Assembly: GCA_030600775.1 (NCBI GenBank)
Contig: JAUVLI010000005.1
Span: forward strand, 1-32,594
DNA: 32,594 nt
Direction of reading: 5' to 3'
From: Fidelibacterota bacterium
GTDB taxonomy: Bacteria > Fidelibacterota > Fidelibacteria > Fidelibacterales > Fidelibacteraceae
The notes under the pieces were generated by a model. That model was not told where the DNA came from, searched no databases, and was given only the letters and a program-made list of their open reading frames with translations. Shown piece by piece: positions 15,713 to 24,937 of this stretch (position 1 is the first letter of the stretch; each line of letters begins with the position of its first letter). Both the position numbers and the translations under genes were made by a program.

Positions 15713-17533
15713 ATGTTAAAAGAAAATAATAATTCTATAAAAGAGTTACATAATAAAAGTAATTTACATGGAATTGCGGCTTCACCCGGAATTGCGATCG
15801 GCAAAGCATATATTAATATTTCTAAGCAAATTCTGAATTTTTCCAAAAACAAAATAGATAAATCTCAAATAAATAATGAAATTGAAAGGTTAAAAGTTGC
15901 AAAAAAAGAGGTAAATAGTGAATTAAAAGATACTCAAAAGAAAATATCCCAAAAATATGGTGATGAATATTGTGATATTATTGATTCGCAAATTTCTATT
16001 TTAAATGATAGTGAAATTGAAAGGGAAATTTTTGAATATGTCTCAGAAAACTTATTGAATATTGAATATGTATATAAATTAATTATTAGTCAATATATTG
16101 AACTATTGGAAAATAGTAAGTCGGAATTTTTTCATGAAAGAATTTCAGATATTCGTGAAGTAAAAAACAAAGTACTTCTTAAATTACTTGCCTATAATAA
16201 AACTCCTTCAAATAAAATAAAAAAAGATGGACCAAAGATTTATATTGCAAGATATCTTACTCCAAATGATATTATCATTCATTCATCAGAAAATATTGTA
16301 GGATTTGTTGCAGAAGAGGGCGGTTTAACTTCACATGTCTCGATTTTGGCAAGAACATTGGATATTCCGATGGTATTAGGTATAAATAAAGTTACAAGTA
16401 TTATTAAATCAAATGAAAATATTGTTCTAGACGCAAACAAAGGAGTGTTGATTAGAAATCCGGGAACTAATAAAATTAAAGAATATAGAGAAGAGCAAAA
16501 AAAGCATTTTGCAATTGAAAAAATATTTATTCAACACAAAAACGACCCGACGATCACAAAAGATGGGAAAACAATACGTTTAGCTGCAAATATTAATTTA
16601 CCGGTTGAATTGAACATGGTAAAAAAATATGGTGGAGATGGAATTGGATTATATCGTACTGAATATTTATATTTAATGAAAAATGATTTGCCAACAGAAA
16701 ATGAATTGTTTCATGAATATTCACATATTGTTAAAGAATTACCAAATGAGGAAATAGTAATTCGAACAATTGATCTTGGTGGTGATAAAATGTATTTAAA
16801 GTTTGGGGAAGAGCTTTCTAAGGAACGAAATCCGTTTATGGGATATAGAGCTATTCGTATATGTTTGGATAAACCTGATTTTTTTATTACTCAATTGAAA
16901 GCGATATTGAGAGCTTCTCATTATGGAAAAGTAAAGATAATGATACCGATGATTTCTACAATTGAAGAAATATTAAATGCAAAAAAATATATTCAGAAAG
17001 CGAAAGATATTTTGATTAAAGAAGGGAAACCATTTGACGAAAATATTAAAGTTGGAATTTTAGTTGAGACGCCTTCTGCTGCATTTTTGGCAAATCGATT
17101 TGCTAAAGAAGTTGATTATTTTTCAATAGGAACCAATGATCTTACACAATATATGTTAGCAGTTGATCGTGGAAATGAAAAAATAAATGAATTGTTTTGT
17201 CATTATGATCCAGCAATAATTGGTGCAATAAAATTGGTTATAAAAGGAGCACAATCAAATAATATAAAAACAACTGTATGCGGTGAAATAGCTAGTGATC
17301 CAATTGCTACTATATTATTAGTAGGTCTGGGAATAGATACTTTAAGCGTTAGCCCGATATTCCTTGGTCCAATTAGAACTGTCATTAGAAATATTTCATA
17401 TAAAGAATCTAAAAAATTCGCTAACAAAATATTAAAAATGGAAACACGTCAAGAAGTAAAACTTGCGATAAGACGCGAATTTAATAAAAATTTTCCGGAT
17501 TGGGAAAAGAATTATGAGAGTTTGTTGAAATAA
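15713..17533 (+). CDS. ptsI: Phosphoenolpyruvate-protein phosphotransferase (PTS enzyme I)
   Basis: A 606-residue enzyme I that moves phosphate from PEP to HPr. The N-terminal phosphohistidine domain has GGLTSHVSILAR with the active His208. The PEP-binding barrel has IRTIDLGGDK, the signature DYFSIGTNDLTQYMLAVDR and the catalytic-loop Cys in TVCGEIASDP. The length is slightly above the usual 570-580, because about 20 extra residues precede the HGIAASPGIAIG motif. I chose the ATG since GGTGA lies eight bases upstream; the frame also allows TTG at 15698 or GTG at 15701. It is the last gene of the operon and converges with rnc. Confidence 0.93.
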   Translation: MLKENNNSIKELHNKSNLHGIAASPGIAIGKAYINISKQILNFSKNKIDKSQINNEIERLKVAKKEVNSELKDTQKKISQKYGDEYCDIIDSQISILNDSEIEREIFEYVSENLLNIEYVYKLIISQYIELLENSKSEFFHERISDIREVKNKVLLKLLAYNKTPSNKIKKDGPKIYIARYLTPNDIIIHSSENIVGFVAEEGGLTSHVSILARTLDIPMVLGINKVTSIIKSNENIVLDANKGVLIRNPGTNKIKEYREEQKKHFAIEKIFIQHKNDPTITKDGKTIRLAANINLPVELNMVKKYGGDGIGLYRTEYLYLMKNDLPTENELFHEYSHIVKELPNEEIVIRTIDLGGDKMYLKFGEELSKERNPFMGYRAIRICLDKPDFFITQLKAILRASHYGKVKIMIPMISTIEEILNAKKYIQKAKDILIKEGKPFDENIKVGILVETPSAAFLANRFAKEVDYFSIGTNDLTQYMLAVDRGNEKINELFCHYDPAIIGAIKLVIKGAQSNNIKTTVCGEIASDPIATILLVGLGIDTLSVSPIFLGPIRTVIRNISYKESKKFANKILKMETRQEVKLAIRREFNKNFPDWEKNYESLLK

Positions 17534-17534
17534 T

Positions 17535-17555
17535 ATCAATAAACTTATTGTTGAT
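17535..17555. terminator. Weak hairpin between convergent ptsI and rnc
   Basis: ATCAATAA can pair with TTGTTGAT (one G:T pair) around a 5-base loop, starting one base after the ptsI stop. The stem is A+T-rich and lacks a clean T run, so termination strength is doubtful. It is the only hairpin I see in this 37-base convergent gap. Confidence 0.3.
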
Positions 17556-17570
17556 CAAATATTACTATTA

Positions 17571-18329
17571 TTATTCATTCATTAACTTATTCAGTGCCTT
17601 TTTCGCTGCAATTTGTTCTGCATATTTTTTTGTCTTTGCAAGGCCGGAACTGTAAAATTTATTGTTTAAATAAATACTTACTTCAAAATTTATTCCATGT
17701 GCTGGTCCATCTTCATTTGTAACAATAAATTCAGGGTTATAAATATTATTTTGTTGACAATATTCAAATAATTGTCCCTTATAATTTTGTATATCCGGTG
17801 ACGGGATCAATATTTCGTGTTTAGAGAGCAATGTATTTGAAATAAATTTATTTGCTTCTTTCCAACTTCCATCTAAATACAATGCTCCAATAAATGATTC
17901 ATAAATATCGCTTAAAATTGAGTTTAAATTTCTAATATTGTCTTTCTCGGCTCCTTTACTTATTCTTAAAAGCCGACTAAATCCCAGTTGTTTAGAAATT
18001 TTTGATAATGTGATTTTATTTACTAACTTAGATCGCATTTTTGTTAAATCACCTTCAGGAAGTTCAGGATAATTATTAAATAAATATTTCGTTACAGCTA
18101 ATTCTAAAACAGCATCGCCTAAGAATTCTAATCGTTCATAACTGGAGTTCCTATCATTAGGTGTTTTAATACCCGATGTATGAAGAAATGCTTGATATAC
18201 TAATTCTGGGCTATGAAAACGATAAGAATGAATATCATAGACCTTTCTTAATAATCTTTTTGATTTGCGATAAACAACAAGTTTGTAAAGATTATTGAAG
18301 TACTTCATTGGTTTTTTAAATAGCTTCAT
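17571..18329 (-). CDS. rnc: Ribonuclease III
   Basis: A 252-residue RNase III that cuts double-stranded RNA in rRNA and mRNA maturation. The signature ERLEFLGDAVLEL lies at residues 65-77; Glu68 and Asp72, with Asp141 and Glu144 in DIYESFIGAL, form the metal site. A double-stranded RNA-binding domain covers about 180-250, ending with KKYAEQIAAKKALNKL. An N-terminal extension of some 30 residues is basic. The start has no strong ribosome binding site; Met8 is an alternative. It ends the fatty acid operon 18 bases after fabF, an arrangement found in many bacteria. Confidence 0.95.
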   Translation of the reverse strand: MKLFKKPMKYFNNLYKLVVYRKSKRLLRKVYDIHSYRFHSPELVYQAFLHTSGIKTPNDRNSSYERLEFLGDAVLELAVTKYLFNNYPELPEGDLTKMRSKLVNKITLSKISKQLGFSRLLRISKGAEKDNIRNLNSILSDIYESFIGALYLDGSWKEANKFISNTLLSKHEILIPSPDIQNYKGQLFEYCQQNNIYNPEFIVTNEDGPAHGINFEVSIYLNNKFYSSGLAKTKKYAEQIAAKKALNKLMNE

Positions 18330-18347
18330 TGTAATTAATGGAGCAAT

Positions 18348-19583
18348 TTATATTTTTTTAAATACAAGTGTGGAATTGTGTCCACCAAATCCAAAAGTAT
18401 TTGATAAAACGGCATTAACAGGTTTATTCATTTTCATATTCGGTGTATAATTGAGATCACATTCCGGATCTGGATATTTTAAATTAATAGTCGGTGGAAT
18501 AACATCATTTTCAATCGCTTTAACGGAAACGATTGCTTCAACGGCACCTGTAGCACCAAGCATATGTCCAGTCATTGATTTTGTAGAACTAATTGAGATA
18601 TTTTGCGCATTTTCACCAAATACTGCTTTTATTGCCTTAGTTTCAATTTTATCATTGAATGGGGTAGAGGTGCCATGAGCATTGATGTATGAAATATCGT
18701 CAGGTTTTAAATTTCCATCTTTCAATGCCATTTCCATAGATCTAATTGCACCGTCTCCATCTTCTGAAGGAGCGGTAATATGAAATGCATCGGCAGTCAT
18801 TCCAGCTCCAACAATTTCAGCATATATTTTAGCATTTCTTTTCTTTGCATGTTCATATTCTTCAAGAACAATTATTCCAGATCCCTCAGCAATAACAAAT
18901 CCATCGCGTGTTTTGTCAAAAGGGCGAGATGCTGTTTTAAAATCATCATTTCGCGTACTAAGAGCTCTTAATTGCGTAAAACCAGATACTCCTAATGGAG
19001 TAATGGCAGCTTCTGCACCACCAGAGACAATCACATCAGCATCACCATAGCGAATGTGTCTTAATGCTAGTGCAATTGAATGGTTTGAGGAAGAACAAGC
19101 AGATGATACTGCATAGTTAACTCCCTTAAATCCATATTTTATTGAAATATGGCCAGCTGCAATATTTGAAATTAATTTAGGAACAAAAAATGGAGAAATT
19201 CTATTTGGACCTTTTTCGTTAAGAACCATTTTTTCTTGTTCTAAAGTATTAATCCCACCGATTCCTGAGGCAATAATAACGCCTACTCTTGTCCTGTCAA
19301 TTTTATCAAAATCAAAATTTGCATTTTTTATTGCTTCATCTGATGCAATAAGAGCAAATTGGGCAAATCTATCTAATTTTCGCCTCTCTTTTTTTGAGAA
19401 ATAATCTTCTAAATTAATATCTGTTACTTCTCCAGCAAAATGCACTGGATAATTTGTACTATCAAATTGAGTGATAGGACCAATACCATTGTAACCATTT
19501 TGAATATTATTCCAAAATTTATCAACCCCGGTACCTACGGGAGAGGTTACTCCCATACCTGTAATAACTACTCGTTTTTTCAT
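18348..19583 (-). CDS. fabF: 3-oxoacyl-ACP synthase II (KAS II)
   Basis: A 411-residue elongating beta-ketoacyl-ACP synthase. The Cys-His-His triad is visible: Cys163 in SSACSSSNHS, His303 in NAHGTSTPFND and His340 in TGHMLGATGAVE. It condenses malonyl-ACP with acyl-ACP in fatty acid elongation. The gene lies six bases downstream of acpP, its carrier protein, which suggests coupled translation. Length and motifs are normal for the family. Confidence 0.96.
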   Translation of the reverse strand: MKKRVVITGMGVTSPVGTGVDKFWNNIQNGYNGIGPITQFDSTNYPVHFAGEVTDINLEDYFSKKERRKLDRFAQFALIASDEAIKNANFDFDKIDRTRVGVIIASGIGGINTLEQEKMVLNEKGPNRISPFFVPKLISNIAAGHISIKYGFKGVNYAVSSACSSSNHSIALALRHIRYGDADVIVSGGAEAAITPLGVSGFTQLRALSTRNDDFKTASRPFDKTRDGFVIAEGSGIIVLEEYEHAKKRNAKIYAEIVGAGMTADAFHITAPSEDGDGAIRSMEMALKDGNLKPDDISYINAHGTSTPFNDKIETKAIKAVFGENAQNISISSTKSMTGHMLGATGAVEAIVSVKAIENDVIPPTINLKYPDPECDLNYTPNMKMNKPVNAVLSNTFGFGGHNSTLVFKKI

Positions 19584-19589
19584 TCCAGA

Positions 19590-19829
19590 TTATTCTACAT
19601 TTTTTTCTAAATAATCTAAAACATTTCCAACAGTTTTTAATTTTTCTGCTGCTTCATCTTCAATAGAAATATCAAATTCATCTTCTAAAGACATGATTAA
19701 TTCTACTGTATCCAAAGAATCAGCACCCAAATCATCTATGAATGAGGCATCTTTTGTAACTTTGCTTTCATCAACATCTAACTTGTCAACAACTAATTCT
19801 TTTAATTGTTCAAATGATACTTTTGCCAT
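19590..19829 (-). CDS. acpP: Acyl carrier protein
   Basis: A 79-residue acidic carrier protein. [15 protein letters not shown] carries Ser38, the site for the 4'-phosphopantetheine arm. It holds growing acyl chains for all the fab enzymes encoded around it. The ribosome binding site AAAAGGAG is the strongest in this operon, in keeping with the high level of ACP needed. Confidence 0.97.
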   Translation of the reverse strand: MAKVSFEQLKELVVDKLDVDESKVTKDASFIDDLGADSLDTVELIMSLEDEFDISIEDEAAEKLKTVGNVLDYLEKNVE

Positions 19830-19869
19830 GTTAACTCCTTTTAGTTTTTAAATATGTGTTTTTTCATTG

Positions 19870-20616
19870 TTATGTTATCATTCCACCATCTACAACTAAT
19901 GTTTGGCCTGTAATATAATCAGATAGGGATGAAGCCAAAAATAATGCCGCATTTGCAATATCTTTTGTCGTTCCCAAGCGTTTTAATAAGATGGCATCAA
20001 TTAATTGTTCTTTTGCGTCTTCTTTTAAATTCTTTGTCATTGCCGTATCAATAAATCCTGGCGCAATTGCATTTACTCTAATGTTTCTGCTTGCAAATTC
20101 TTTTGCTAATGATTTTGTCATTCCAATTACACCGGCTTTTGAAGCTGAGTAATTTGTCTGTCCGACATTTCCAGTAATTCCGACAACAGATGAAATATTA
20201 ATTATATTTCCGGATTTCTCTTTCATCATATATCTTCCTGCAATTTTTGAAGTAAGAAAAACACTTTTTAGATTTGTGTTAATTACATTATCCCAATCAT
20301 TTTCTTTCATACGAATGATGAGGTTATCTCTTGTTATTCCGGCACAATTTACTAAAATATCTATTTTATTAAATTTCTCAATTGTTGTCTTGATCATATT
20401 TGTTACCGAATCTGAAATTGAGACATCGGAAACAATAGATAGGATGTTTTTGCTATCATCAAATTCCTTATTAACTATAGAGAGTGTTTTATCATCAATA
20501 TCTGTAATAACAATTTTTGCACCATTTTCGTAAAATATTTTAGCAATTTCTAAACCGATTCCTCTACTTGCTCCAGTAACTATAGCAACTTTATTTTTTA
20601 AATTAGTATTATTCAT
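19870..20616 (-). CDS. fabG: 3-oxoacyl-ACP reductase
   Basis: A 248-residue short-chain dehydrogenase. The NADPH-binding GASRGIG (15-21) and NCAG (91-94) are present, as is the catalytic set Ser143, Tyr156, Lys160 in the NISSVVG and YSASK segments. It reduces 3-oxoacyl-ACP in fatty acid elongation. Its start overlaps the fabD 3' end by 8 bases, and a 40-base gap follows before acpP. Confidence 0.95.
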   Translation of the reverse strand: MNNTNLKNKVAIVTGASRGIGLEIAKIFYENGAKIVITDIDDKTLSIVNKEFDDSKNILSIVSDVSISDSVTNMIKTTIEKFNKIDILVNCAGITRDNLIIRMKENDWDNVINTNLKSVFLTSKIAGRYMMKEKSGNIINISSVVGITGNVGQTNYSASKAGVIGMTKSLAKEFASRNIRVNAIAPGFIDTAMTKNLKEDAKEQLIDAILLKRLGTTKDIANAALFLASSLSDYITGQTLVVDGGMIT

Positions 20617-21532
20617 TTGTGATTCTCTCGATATCCGAAATATTAGAAATTCCTTCTAAAGTGCTTTCAGGATCAATTCTTTTTATTAAACCACGCAACA
20701 CTTTTCCTGGACCGACTTCAATAAATCTTTCTATTCCATCATTTCGCATATTATTGATTGTATCTAACCATAATACAGGATTTTCAATTTGTTTGATAAG
20801 GTTTTTTTTCAATTTGGGAATAGAATTGCAACTTTGTGCATCTACATTTCCATAAATTGGTATTTTTGGTTTTTTGAAACTAACTGTATTTATTGTTTCA
20901 GTTAATACTTTTGTCGCATATTTCATTAAAGGAGAATGAAAAGCACCACTTACTTCTAATTCTACAACAATTTTCGCACCCAGATCCCTTGCATATTTCA
21001 TTGCGGATTGAACAGCGTCTTTTTCACCGGAAATTACAATTTGGTTTGGTGAATTAATATTAGCGATCTTTACAAGCCCAAATTGTGATGCATTTTCACA
21101 TGCTTCTAAAATTTTATCTCTATCCAATTTTATTATTGCTGCCATTGTACCTGGATTTTGTTCTCCGGCATATTGCATGCTTTCACCGCGTTCTTTGACT
21201 AATTTCAATCCGTCTTCAAAAGAAAATACATCAATAGAATATAATGCAGAATATTCCCCCAAACTATGTCCTGCAACGGCATCAAATTTAATTGACTGTT
21301 CTTTTAAAATGTAAGTTATGATCGAAGATACAACATAAAGAGCCGGCTGAGTTATTTTTGTCTGAGTCAATTTGCTTATTGGACCTTCAAAACAAATCTG
21401 TGCCAAATCGAATTTAAGTATATCTTCTGCAATTTTAAACATTTCTTTTGCAATATCATAATTTTGATATAGATCTTTCCCCATTCCAACTTGTTGAGAT
21501 GCTTGCCCTGGAAAAACTAAAGCTGTTTTCAT
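20609..21532 (-). CDS. fabD: Malonyl-CoA:ACP transacylase
   Basis: A 307-residue acyltransferase that loads malonyl groups on ACP. The nucleophile Ser90 lies in GHSLGEYSA and His199 in SGAFHSPLM; FPGQASQQVGMG is at the N-terminus. The ribosome binding site GGGGAA is inside the last codons of fabH, one base ahead, so translation is coupled. Length and motifs are normal. Confidence 0.96.
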   Translation of the reverse strand: MKTALVFPGQASQQVGMGKDLYQNYDIAKEMFKIAEDILKFDLAQICFEGPISKLTQTKITQPALYVVSSIITYILKEQSIKFDAVAGHSLGEYSALYSIDVFSFEDGLKLVKERGESMQYAGEQNPGTMAAIIKLDRDKILEACENASQFGLVKIANINSPNQIVISGEKDAVQSAMKYARDLGAKIVVELEVSGAFHSPLMKYATKVLTETINTVSFKKPKIPIYGNVDAQSCNSIPKLKKNLIKQIENPVLWLDTINNMRNDGIERFIEVGPGKVLRGLIKRIDPESTLEGISNISDIERITNE

Positions 21533-21533
21533 A

Positions 21534-22529
21534 TTATATTCCCCATCTAATCAAACTGCTTCCCCATGTAAATCCACCACCAAATGCACCTAACAATAAT
21601 AAATCATATTTTATTAATTTTTTTTCTTGCATAGCATCGTAAATCCCCAAAGGAATTGTAGCGGCTGTTGTATTGCCATATTTATTTATATTGATGAATA
21701 CATTTTCAGGGTCAATTTTTAATCTTTTCCCCACTGCTTCAATTATTCTTTTATTTGCCTGATGTGGAATAAATAATGAAACATCACTGCTTGTAAAATT
21801 GTGTTTTTTTAGAATATCTTTTGCCACTTGCGTCATATATTTTACAGCAAATTTATATACCGGTCTTCCATCTTGATAAATATAATGCATTTTTTTATCT
21901 ACGGTTTCGTGAGTTGTAGGATTTAAACTTCCTCCACCTAACATATACAAAAGATCTTTTCCTGATCCATCGGTGTGTAAAATAGTATCAATTATTCCAT
22001 TTTCTGTTTTTGATTCTTCCAGAAGAACTGCACCAGCTCCATCTCCAAATAATACACAAGTATTTCTATCTGTATAATCTGCAATAGTTGACATTTCATC
22101 TGCACCGACGACAAGTACTTTTTTTGCCATTCCCGATTTAATAAAACTTTCGCCTATTTTTAATGCATATAGAAAACCACTACATGCAGCGGAAATATCA
22201 AATCCAAAGGCATGTTTCATATTTAAATTATCTAATGTAATTGCCGCTGTAGAAGGGAAAAACATATCGGGACTTACAGTTGCAATTACCAAGGCGTCAA
22301 TTTCATCAGAAGAAATATTATATTCCTCGAATAGATTCTGAATTGCCTTTGTTGCTAGAGTAGAAGTAGGTTCATTTTTTTCAGAGATATGTCTCTCTTT
22401 TATTCCGGTTCTTGTAGTGATCCATTCATCATTAGTATCAACCATTTTCTCTAAATCTTTATTAGTTAATATTTTTTCAGGGACATATTTGCCAACTGCT
22501 GAAATGCTAATTATTTTATCATCTGACAT
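21534..22529 (-). CDS. fabH: 3-oxoacyl-ACP synthase III (KAS III)
   Basis: A 331-residue initiating condensing enzyme that joins acetyl-CoA (or a branched acyl-CoA) to malonyl-ACP. The triad is Cys116 in ISAACSGFLYAL, His256 in FIPHQANKRI and Asn286 in KYGNTTAA. Just 51 bases separate it from rpmF, so plsX, which normally sits between them, is missing. The ribosome binding site is weak. Confidence 0.96.
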   Translation of the reverse strand: MSDDKIISISAVGKYVPEKILTNKDLEKMVDTNDEWITTRTGIKERHISEKNEPTSTLATKAIQNLFEEYNISSDEIDALVIATVSPDMFFPSTAAITLDNLNMKHAFGFDISAACSGFLYALKIGESFIKSGMAKKVLVVGADEMSTIADYTDRNTCVLFGDGAGAVLLEESKTENGIIDTILHTDGSGKDLLYMLGGGSLNPTTHETVDKKMHYIYQDGRPVYKFAVKYMTQVAKDILKKHNFTSSDVSLFIPHQANKRIIEAVGKRLKIDPENVFININKYGNTTAATIPLGIYDAMQEKKLIKYDLLLLGAFGGGFTWGSSLIRWGI

Positions 22530-22580
22530 TAATAAAATACCATTTTAATTATAAATATTTATTAATAATATATTTTAAAT

Positions 22581-22757
22581 CTATTTTGTACTAATAACCT
22601 GTTTTCCATCGTAATACCCACAATTTGGACATGCGTGATGTGGTAGCTTTGGTTGACTGCAATTTGGACATTTAGATACATTTGGTGTCTTTAGATTGTA
22701 ATGAGTTCTTCTTTTTGCTCCTCTTGAGTGTGATTGTCTTCTTTTTGGATTTCCCAT
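22581..22757 (-). CDS. rpmF: 50S ribosomal protein L32
   Basis: A 58-codon gene. The product begins MGNPKRRQSHSRGAKRRTHY, the usual basic N-terminus of L32, and carries a four-cysteine zinc ribbon with CPNC at residues 30-33 and CPNC at 43-46. This is the zinc-binding form of L32, so the ribosome uses a zinc ribbon here. It starts directly after the yceD stop, with GAGAGGAA in the yceD 3' end as ribosome binding site. The yceD-rpmF pair is widely conserved at the head of fatty acid operons. Confidence 0.96.
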   Translation of the reverse strand: MGNPKRRQSHSRGAKRRTHYNLKTPNVSKCPNCSQPKLPHHACPNCGYYDGKQVISTK

Positions 22758-23273
22758 TTAATTCCTCTCTTCATTTATTTTTTTTCTAATTTCTTTCAAT
22801 TTCTCAAATCTAGGGTCTATATTAATGAATTTATGTGAACATTCATAATAATTTTTATTTTTTCCACAAATTGGACATAATCCCTTGCAATCTGGCTTGC
22901 ATTTTTGCTTAATAGGGATTGAAATTTGTATTGTTTCTTTAATAAAATCATTGAAATCTATTTCAATTGAATTATTTTTAAGAATGATAAATTCATCATT
23001 AATAATATTATTTTTATCAAATAAGTTTTCAGGTATGATAACCAAGTTAAAATCTTTATCAAAATCAGCATTGTATTTTTCCAAACAAACATCACAAGTA
23101 AGCTCTAAAGAATATTTTATGTTTCCACGGGCAATAAATCTTTCATTTAATCTATAAACTAATATTTTTGTGTGAATATTACCAATTAAATTCTTTACAT
23201 CAATAGTTGCAGAAGAATCTATAGAGTTAAATTTATTCTCATTATTTGAAATATTTGATAGCTTTATTTTCAT
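22758..23273 (-). CDS. yceD: YceD/DUF177 family protein
   Basis: A 171-residue DUF177 protein. Cys60 and Cys63 form a CxxC in the central part, and Cys125, Cys129, Cys133 and Cys136 form a second cysteine cluster with the typical KPDCKGLCPICG segment. YceD homologues are linked to 23S rRNA accumulation in bacteria and plants, so it probably helps ribosome assembly together with L32. It is the first gene of the fab operon. No Shine-Dalgarno sequence precedes the ATG, while a consensus-like promoter ends six bases before it, so the message may be leaderless. Confidence 0.88.
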   Translation of the reverse strand: MKIKLSNISNNENKFNSIDSSATIDVKNLIGNIHTKILVYRLNERFIARGNIKYSLELTCDVCLEKYNADFDKDFNLVIIPENLFDKNNIINDEFIILKNNSIEIDFNDFIKETIQISIPIKQKCKPDCKGLCPICGKNKNYYECSHKFINIDPRFEKLKEIRKKINEERN

Positions 23274-23279
23274 GGCGAA

Positions 23280-23308
23280 AAGATAAAATATTTATTGTTT
23301 ATTGTCAA
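23280..23308 (-). promoter_or_regulatory. Sigma70-type promoter of the yceD-rpmF-fab-rnc operon
   Basis: On the minus strand, TTGACA (an exact -35 match) and TATCTT (4 of 6 for the -10) are separated by 17 bases. Six bases (TTCGCC) then lead to the yceD ATG, so transcription would start at or next to the start codon. Confidence 0.6.
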
Positions 23309-23360
23309 GCATAATACTAAAGATAAATTAATAAATTAGTTTGTTAACAGAAATATTTGT

Positions 23361-24794
23361 TTAAATGTTTTCAAAAGACTCTTCCTTTGAAATATTAATG
23401 GTTTTTTTCTCGTGATCCTCAATGATTCGCATATTTTTCCATTTACCTTGTAAAAATCGTAGAAAAAATCCAATTCCAAGTAATGATATATAGAATGTTA
23501 AAATTATCCAAGCATGAATAATATCTAATCTAAAGTATTCAACAATCAAATAAGTTGGTATTATTAAAAATGTTAGCGAGAGTAATGATACATAGATCAT
23601 TATAAATTTTGTATCACCAGCTCCTCTCAAAGTTGCTGAAAAAATAACATTTAGTACATCAAATATTGAATATAACGCAATAAATTTTATTAAAATAAAT
23701 ACAATTGGCATAATTTGATCAAATTTATCTGTAGTGGAATTATGTGAGAAAATATTAATATAAAAACTTGGAAATATTAGAAACGATATGATTATCGGTA
23801 TAACATAAATATAAGTAACAGTTAACCCTGTATAAGTGACTCTTTCGGCAATTTTCGGATCATTGTTACCCAAATAGTTTCCTGTTATAACAGATACTGC
23901 AATACCTAATCCAATCATTGGTAAAAAAACTAAATTGTTGAGATTAAAGGCAATATTAGTAGCAGCTAATGAAATTGTCCCCAATCTTCCAACTATAAGA
24001 ATAAACAGAGTAAATCCAGCAATATCAATAAAGAAATGCACTCCATTTGGCAAGCCATATTTTAAAAATCTTTTGAATAGATCAATATCAATTTTCCATT
24101 TGAAATGTATATTAAATTTATCTTTGAATTTGTATCTATTAATTAAAATCAGATATGCTAAGAATGAAAAACTATGAGCGATAACAGTTGCAATTGCGGC
24201 TCCTTTCATACCCAATTCAGGAAATCCAAAATTTCCAAAAATTATTAAGTAATCTAAAATAATGTTAATAAGCATCGCAAAAAGATTTATCCACATTATT
24301 GGTAATGTACGATTTGTACCGGAAAAAAAACCAGACAGCGAAGTGGCTGCAATCGCTGGGAAAGCCCCTAAATTAACTATTTTAAAATACTGAACTTCAT
24401 ATTTGAAAACAGAATCTTCATGACCAATTATTGAAAATATTTCTTCGGCAAAAGGTATAATACATAGAATAAATATTCCACCGATCAATGAAACATATAA
24501 TCCATTCCAAATTACTGCTCCAATTTTTTTATAATTATGAGATCCATAATACTGAGCGACAAAAGTACTTGTATAACCGGCGGTTCCTAAAAAAACACAC
24601 ATCAATGAAAAATTAAGCATACCCGCAGGCATTGCTGCAGCAATAGCTTCAGGTGAATACCAAGCAAGAAATAATCTATCAACAAAATGTTGTATAGAAT
24701 GTACACCGGTAGAAATAATTAACGGAAATGCTATTATTAATAATTCTCTATAACCGCCTTTTCTTTCCCAAAGATATAAAATTTTATTATTCAT
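23361..24794 (-). CDS. MATE family efflux transporter
   Basis: A 477-residue protein with about twelve membrane segments arranged as two homologous halves, as in MATE (multidrug and toxin extrusion) cation-coupled exporters. The N-terminal REL(L)IIAFPLIISTGVHSIQ and FVDRLFLAWYSPEAIAAA, and the later LRGAGDTKFIM, are typical of the family. The substrate cannot be deduced. It is separated from yceD by 87 bases and from the SPOR lipoprotein by 143 bases, so it likely has its own promoter, although I see only an isolated TATAAT at 24882-24887 without a good -35. Confidence 0.88.
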   Translation of the reverse strand: MNNKILYLWERKGGYRELLIIAFPLIISTGVHSIQHFVDRLFLAWYSPEAIAAAMPAGMLNFSLMCVFLGTAGYTSTFVAQYYGSHNYKKIGAVIWNGLYVSLIGGIFILCIIPFAEEIFSIIGHEDSVFKYEVQYFKIVNLGAFPAIAATSLSGFFSGTNRTLPIMWINLFAMLINIILDYLIIFGNFGFPELGMKGAAIATVIAHSFSFLAYLILINRYKFKDKFNIHFKWKIDIDLFKRFLKYGLPNGVHFFIDIAGFTLFILIVGRLGTISLAATNIAFNLNNLVFLPMIGLGIAVSVITGNYLGNNDPKIAERVTYTGLTVTYIYVIPIIISFLIFPSFYINIFSHNSTTDKFDQIMPIVFILIKFIALYSIFDVLNVIFSATLRGAGDTKFIMIYVSLLSLTFLIIPTYLIVEYFRLDIIHAWIILTFYISLLGIGFFLRFLQGKWKNMRIIEDHEKKTINISKEESFENI

Positions 24795-24937
24795 ATTTAA
24801 TTTGTTATATTCCCTAATAATAACTTGTTAAGTATATAATTATCAATAATTTAACTAATATTATAAATTTAAAAATTAATGATTATATCGTGTTTAACAA
24901 CAGGGGAGAAGTGTATAAAATTCTTAAGGAGAAGTTG

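Noticed and set aside
24795-24937. Promoter for the MATE gene based on TATAAT at 24882-24887
   Set aside because: No acceptable -35 hexamer lies at 16-18 bases, and single TATAAT matches are expected by chance at this base composition.
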